Shown piece by piece: positions 60,520-64,000 of a stretch of DNA of 64,000 nucleotides. The stretch spans positions 558,001 through 622,000 of the forward strand of contig NZ_JAUSZK010000001.1 in NCBI RefSeq assembly GCF_030817495.1, given 5' to 3'. The translations under genes and the position numbers were made by a program. The notes under the pieces were generated by a model that saw only the letters and a list, made by a program, of their open reading frames with translations, was not told the DNA's origin and ran no database searches. Position 1 is the first letter of the stretch. Each line of letters opens with the position of its first letter. Source of the stretch: Streptomyces sp. V3I7 (GTDB lineage Bacteria; Actinomycetota; Actinomycetes; Streptomycetales; Streptomycetaceae).

Positions 60520-61122
60520 TCAGCTCACGGAGTCGAGCAGCCGGGCGGTGTGCATCCGCCCGGCGTACTCGACCAGCTGGATCAGGACCTCCTTCCCCGA
60601 GTTCCGCTCGCGGGCGTCGCAGAGGACCACGGGCGTTCCCTGGTCGAGGTCGAGCGCGCGGGACACGTCCTGGGCGTCGTAGGAGCGGGCGCCGGCGAAG
60701 CAGTTGACGGCCACGACGAACGGGATGCGGCGGTGCTCGAAGTAGTCGACCGCGGGGAAGCAGTCCTGCAGTCGCCGGGTGTCGGCGAGGACCACGGCGC
60801 CGAGGGCCCCTTGCGACAGTTCGTCCCACAGGAACCAGAAGCGGTCCTGGCCCGGGGTGCCGAAGAGGTACAGCGAGAGGCCGGAGCGGATGGTGATGCG
60901 GCCGAAGTCCATGGCGACGGTCGTGGTGACCTTCTGGTCGACGCCGTCGGTGTCGTCCACCAACTGACCCACCTCGCTCAGGAGTTCCTCCGTCCTGAGC
61001 GGCTTGATCTCGCTGACGGCCCCCACCAGGGTGGTCTTGCCCACGCCGAAGCCGCCGGCGACCAGAATCTTCAACGCCAGGGCGGACGTGTCGCCGGTGG
61101 CTTCGGAATGCTCAGAGACCAT
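60520..61122 (-). CDS. cvnD: Conservon small GTPase (CvnD)
   Basis: 200 residues. P-loop GGFGVGKT (23-30), TTVAMDFGRI switch region, LFGTPGQDRFWFLWDEL (DxxG-like) and a VVAVNCF base-binding strand. CvnD proteins are Ras/MglA-like GTPases released or controlled by CvnB and the kinase. Fourth gene of the conservon. Start at the ATG 61122. Confidence 0.9.
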   Translation of the reverse strand: MVSEHSEATGDTSALALKILVAGGFGVGKTTLVGAVSEIKPLRTEELLSEVGQLVDDTDGVDQKVTTTVAMDFGRITIRSGLSLYLFGTPGQDRFWFLWDELSQGALGAVVLADTRRLQDCFPAVDYFEHRRIPFVVAVNCFAGARSYDAQDVSRALDLDQGTPVVLCDARERNSGKEVLIQLVEYAGRMHTARLLDSVS

Positions 61123-61175
61123 GATCACTTCTCTCGGAAGGGCATCGTCGTGCCCGATCGGTTCTGATTCCTCAT

Positions 61176-61589
61176 CTACAGTGCCCGCAGCCCCTCGATG
61201 ACTTCGCGCAGAATCCGTTCGTCGGGCAGATGTGCTGGCGGCACCGGGCGGCTGACCGTCACCCAGCCCAGTTCCAGGAGGTCGCCGAGCAGCACCCGCA
61301 CCACTCCCACGGGGAGGTCGGTGCCGGCGGCGAGTTCGGCCACGGACTGTGTCTCCGTGCGGCACCGGTCGATGATCGACCTGTGCTCGGGGCCCAGCGC
61401 GGTGTCGTCGTCGACGGCGGAGATGCCGGGGTCGAGCGTGACGAGTGCGATCAGGTCGAAACGCACCCCGGTGGAGCCTGGTTCGGTACGGCCGCCGGTC
61501 ATGGCGTAGGGGCGGACCAGGGGCCCGGCCTCACCGTCGTACCACTGGCTGCCCTGTTCCCAGGGCGCGCCCGTCGTGTCCTTGGTCAT
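61176..61589 (-). CDS. cvnC: Conservon DUF742 protein (CvnC)
   Basis: 137 residues. DUF742 features: GPLVRPYAMTGGRTEP near the start, FDLIALVTL, then a winged-helix-like second half (EHRSIIDRCRTETQSVAELAAGTDLPVGVVRVLLGDLLELGWV). It probably acts as an adaptor in the CvnA-D signalling complex. Spacing of 53 bases to cvnD and 22 bases from cvnB. Confidence 0.9.
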   Translation of the reverse strand: MTKDTTGAPWEQGSQWYDGEAGPLVRPYAMTGGRTEPGSTGVRFDLIALVTLDPGISAVDDDTALGPEHRSIIDRCRTETQSVAELAAGTDLPVGVVRVLLGDLLELGWVTVSRPVPPAHLPDERILREVIEGLRAL

Positions 61590-61611
61590 CGGTGCCGATC
61601 GCCCTCCCGGC

Positions 61612-62049
61612 TCAACCGGCGGCGGGCGGCTGCGCACTCACGCGCGGGGCCGTCCGGAGGTGCTCGCCGACGCGCTTGACGAGACGGGCCATTTCATACG
61701 CGACGAGCCCGATGTCGGCGGTGACGGCCGTGAGGACCGCGAGGCACGAACCGTCCCCGGCCGCGGCCACGAAGAGGAAGGCGTCGTCCATCTCCACCAT
61801 GGTCTGGCGGACGCCACCCGCTCCGAAGTGCCGGCCCGCGCCCTTGGCCAGGCTGTTGAAGCCGGAGGCCACGGCGGCTAGATGCTCCGCGTCCTCCCGT
61901 TCGAGACCGGTCGAGGCGCCTACGGCGAGGCCGTCGTTGGAGAGCACCACGACGTGCCGTACTTCGCCCACGTGCATCACCAGGTCGTCCAGCAGCCAGT
62001 CGAGTTCGCCGGACCGCTGCGCGCCTCTCGTGCTCGAGTCGTGGATCAT
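61612..62049 (-). CDS. cvnB: Conservon roadblock/LC7 protein (CvnB)
   Basis: 145 residues, roadblock fold with LDWLLDDLVMHVGEVRHVVVLSNDG, EDAEHLAAVASGFNSLAKGAGRHFG and VRQTMVEMDDAFLFVAAA. It is the presumed regulator of CvnD. Its ATG overlaps the kinase stop (ATGA), so the two are translated together. Confidence 0.92.
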   Translation of the reverse strand: MIHDSSTRGAQRSGELDWLLDDLVMHVGEVRHVVVLSNDGLAVGASTGLEREDAEHLAAVASGFNSLAKGAGRHFGAGGVRQTMVEMDDAFLFVAAAGDGSCLAVLTAVTADIGLVAYEMARLVKRVGEHLRTAPRVSAQPPAAG

Positions 62050-64000
62050 GCGGGGTCTCCTTCGCTGCTGTGTCGTCCCGCTTCGCGGCCGGGGGCGGCT
62101 CCGCGACCGGGTTGCCTGCCGCCGCCGCGCACCCAGCCGGCGCGGTAGGCGGCCATGCGGTCCCGTACGAGTTCGGGGGTGCGCTGGCCGTCTTCCTGGG
62201 AGTCGTGTTGCCGGGCGGGCTCCTCGGGCCGCTGCTCGCGCAGTTGCGGGGCGATGTGCGACTGCCGTACCCGGCGTGGGAGATCGTCGTTGCCCTCGGA
62301 GCCGTGCGGTGGACGGTTCGGCCGCAGGGCGGTGACTCCCGGAGGCGGGGTTTCGGTGCGGGGCTCCGGTGGTGTCTCGGCCGTGGCCACCAGGGCGGGA
62401 CGGTCGGCCGACACGGAAACCACCTCCTGGGGTGGAACGCCGGGCACGCGCGCGTAGGCGCGTTCGTCCGCTGGCCCCGCCTCCGCCGCAGGGCGGGCGC
62501 GGAGCTCCGCCGTGCCTCTGTGCAGCAGGGCACTGGGCACCAGGACGACGGCGGTGGTGCCTCCGTAGGGCGAGGTCCGCAGGTGCACCTTGATGCTGTG
62601 GCGCGCCGCGAGCCTGCTGACCACGAAGAGGCCGAGGCGGTCGCTGTCGAACAGGTCGAGTGCCTCGGACTGCTCGATTCGCCGGTTGGCCTCCGCGAGG
62701 GTCTCCGCGCCCATGCCGAGCCCCCTGTCCTCTACTTCGAGGACGTATCCGTTGCCGACGGGCTCGCCCGTGACGCGCACGCGCGTGTGGGGCGGCGAGA
62801 ACTGGGCGGCGTTCTCCACGATCTCGGCGAGCAGATGGGTGAGGTCGGCGACGGCGGCGCCGACAATGGACGCCTCGGGAAGCTGACGTACCTCCACGCG
62901 CGCGTAGTCCTCGACTTCGGAGACGGCCGCGCGGACGACGTTCGTCAGGGACACCGGCATGCGCCAGGCCCGGCCGGGCGCCGCTCCCGAGAGGATGATG
63001 AGACTCTCGGCGTGGCGTCGCATGCGGGTGGTGAGGTGGTCGAGCCGGAAGAGGTCGCTCAGTTCACCCGGATCGTCGGAGCGGCGCTCCATGCTGTCCA
63101 GCAGGCTCAGTTGGCGGTGGACCAGGACCTGGCTGCGCCGCGCGAGGTTGACGAACACGCCCGAGATGCCGCTGGCGAGTTCGGCGCGCTCCACGGCGGC
63201 GCGCAGGGCGGCGCGGTGCACGGTGCTGAGGGCCTCGGCGACCTGTCCGGTCTCGTCCTCCGCGGGCGGTCCCGAAGGCGCCTCCACCCGGATGTCGATC
63301 TCCTGCCCCGCTCGCAGCCGGCTCATGGCCTCGGGAAGTTTGCGCCGCGCGATCTCCAGGGCGCCGTTGCGGAGGCTGACCAGTTCCACGACGAGGGTGC
63401 GTCCGATGCGCACGGAGATGACGAGCGAGGCGGTGACGGCGGCCAGTCCGAGGAGGACCGCAGCGCCGGCCGGGGTGAGCAGACCACGTGTGAACGGGTC
63501 GGACCGGCCCGCCACGGCGTTGCCCGTCTGCGTCTCGACGTCCCGCATTGCGTCCTGCACGCGCGCGTGGGTCGTGGTCCAGCCCGCCTCGGGAACCGCA
63601 TTGAGCGCGCCGCCGGCACCCGGGGTACCCGCGAGGGCCCTGCCCTCAAGCGTGCCGAGCGTGTTGTAAGTGGGGCCGTCCGCGAAGTCTCGCCAGGTCG
63701 CGCGCGGGGTTGCGGGCAGATCCTGAGCGGCTGCGTCGGTGAGCGTGCGACGCGTGCCGACGGCTCCGGCGAACAGCTTCAGACGCCGTCCTTCGAGTCC
63801 TCCGGACAGACGGGCGCTCGCCAGAAGGGCGCCCTCCTGTGCCAGTGCCTCCCGCGCGCGGGAGAACTCGAGCAGCACGCGCGCGTCGGCGCCGAGATCG
63901 TCGGCCTGAATGCCGGTGAGGGCGCCGTCGACGCCGAAGGCCGCCGCGATGATCTTGGTGTACTGCCCGTACGTCGCGTTCCAGTCGGCCCTGTTGTCGA
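62046..64000 (-). CDS. cvnA: Conservon sensor histidine kinase (CvnA), N-terminus beyond window
   Basis: About 651 residues are visible and the frame is still open at the right edge. From the N-terminal side: an extracellular nitrate/nitrite-sensor-like helical domain, a membrane helix (AAVLLGLAAVTASLVISVRIG), a HAMP-like linker (NGALEIARRKLPEAMSRL), a dimerisation region (LDHLTTRMRRHAESLIILSG), the ATPase domain (N box ENAAQFSPP, G1 EDRGLGMG, G2 GLFVVSRLAARH), and a long disordered proline/arginine-rich tail of about 170 residues. It senses an envelope or chemical signal and relays it to CvnB, C and D. Confidence 0.9.
   Translation of the reverse strand, partial: DNRADWNATYGQYTKIIAAAFGVDGALTGIQADDLGADARVLLEFSRAREALAQEGALLASARLSGGLEGRRLKLFAGAVGTRRTLTDAAAQDLPATPRATWRDFADGPTYNTLGTLEGRALAGTPGAGGALNAVPEAGWTTTHARVQDAMRDVETQTGNAVAGRSDPFTRGLLTPAGAAVLLGLAAVTASLVISVRIGRTLVVELVSLRNGALEIARRKLPEAMSRLRAGQEIDIRVEAPSGPPAEDETGQVAEALSTVHRAALRAAVERAELASGISGVFVNLARRSQVLVHRQLSLLDSMERRSDDPGELSDLFRLDHLTTRMRRHAESLIILSGAAPGRAWRMPVSLTNVVRAAVSEVEDYARVEVRQLPEASIVGAAVADLTHLLAEIVENAAQFSPPHTRVRVTGEPVGNGYVLEVEDRGLGMGAETLAEANRRIEQSEALDLFDSDRLGLFVVSRLAARHSIKVHLRTSPYGGTTAVVLVPSALLHRGTAELRARPAAEAGPADERAYARVPGVPPQEVVSVSADRPALVATAETPPEPRTETPPPGVTALRPNRPPHGSEGNDDLPRRVRQSHIAPQLREQRPEEPARQHDSQEDGQRTPELVRDRMAAYRAGWVRGGGRQPGRGAAPGREAGRHSSEGDPA

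Overview
This window is high-GC actinobacterial DNA, almost certainly from Streptomyces or a close relative. The evidence is very strong G/C third-position bias, many GTG starts, ATGA/GTGA gene overlaps, a complete CvnA-B-C-D conservon, DUF574 and DUF5709 family proteins, F420-dependent enzymes and Streptomyces-type dispersed repeats. No tRNA, rRNA, CRISPR array or full-length transposase was seen.

Layout. 1-5.2 kb: the end of a DUF3533-like membrane protein, a zinc-type CDF exporter beside a decayed piece of a second copy, and a compact three-gene cassette. The cassette encodes a 16-cysteine double-psi beta-barrel protein without a signal peptide, a Tat-exported beta-rich protein and a MauE-like redox membrane protein. 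A broken methyltransferase follows. 5.4-18.4 kb: two methyltransferases, a double VOC protein, a secreted glycosidase, an SRPBCC protein, a cobalamin riboswitch in front of a thioredoxin-like [2Fe-2S] ferredoxin, a PucR regulator divergent from a Baeyer-Villiger monooxygenase (with palindromic sites between them), a hydrolase that has lost its C-terminus against a convergent DEAD-box helicase, and a cold-shock protein upstream of that helicase.

19.8-41 kb: a large acyl-CoA catabolic island. It holds two acyl-CoA dehydrogenases, two enoyl-CoA hydratases, a thiolase, a thiolase-like/DUF35 pair resembling the Ltp2-ChsH2 aldolase, a CoA transferase, an alpha-methylacyl-CoA racemase, an acyl-CoA ligase, an F420 oxidoreductase, alcohol and aldehyde dehydrogenases, an SDR and an MpaB-type oxygenase. 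The racemase, aldolase pair and MpaB enzyme suggest breakdown of a methyl-branched (isoprenoid or sterol-like) side chain; the substrate is inferred. Four near-identical palindromes (consensus YTARCGYTCGTTAG) lie in front of the regulator genes and in the central divergent promoter and probably define a TetR regulon. The left end (19.8-22.7 kb) is a collinear but shrunken duplicate of the island. The copies have decayed in complementary fashion: MpaB is intact only in the short copy, and the ADH, acyl-CoA dehydrogenase and ligase only in the long one.

41-58.4 kb: YjbQ, a flavoprotein, an MltG-like transglycosylase, an ABC exporter divergent from a MarR regulator with nested palindromes, a secreted PNGase A-like amidase, a 226-bp MITE that supplies the stop codon of an L,D-transpeptidase lipoprotein, a heterodimeric ABC exporter with complementary defective ATP sites, DUF5709, zinc-independent L31, a YdjM-like membrane protein, an Mtr4/Ski2-like helicase split by a +1 frameshift, and a TesB thioesterase. 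58.4-64 kb: DUF6397, an extra roadblock protein, an F420/PPOX oxidoreductase and the conservon, whose sensor kinase runs off the right edge.
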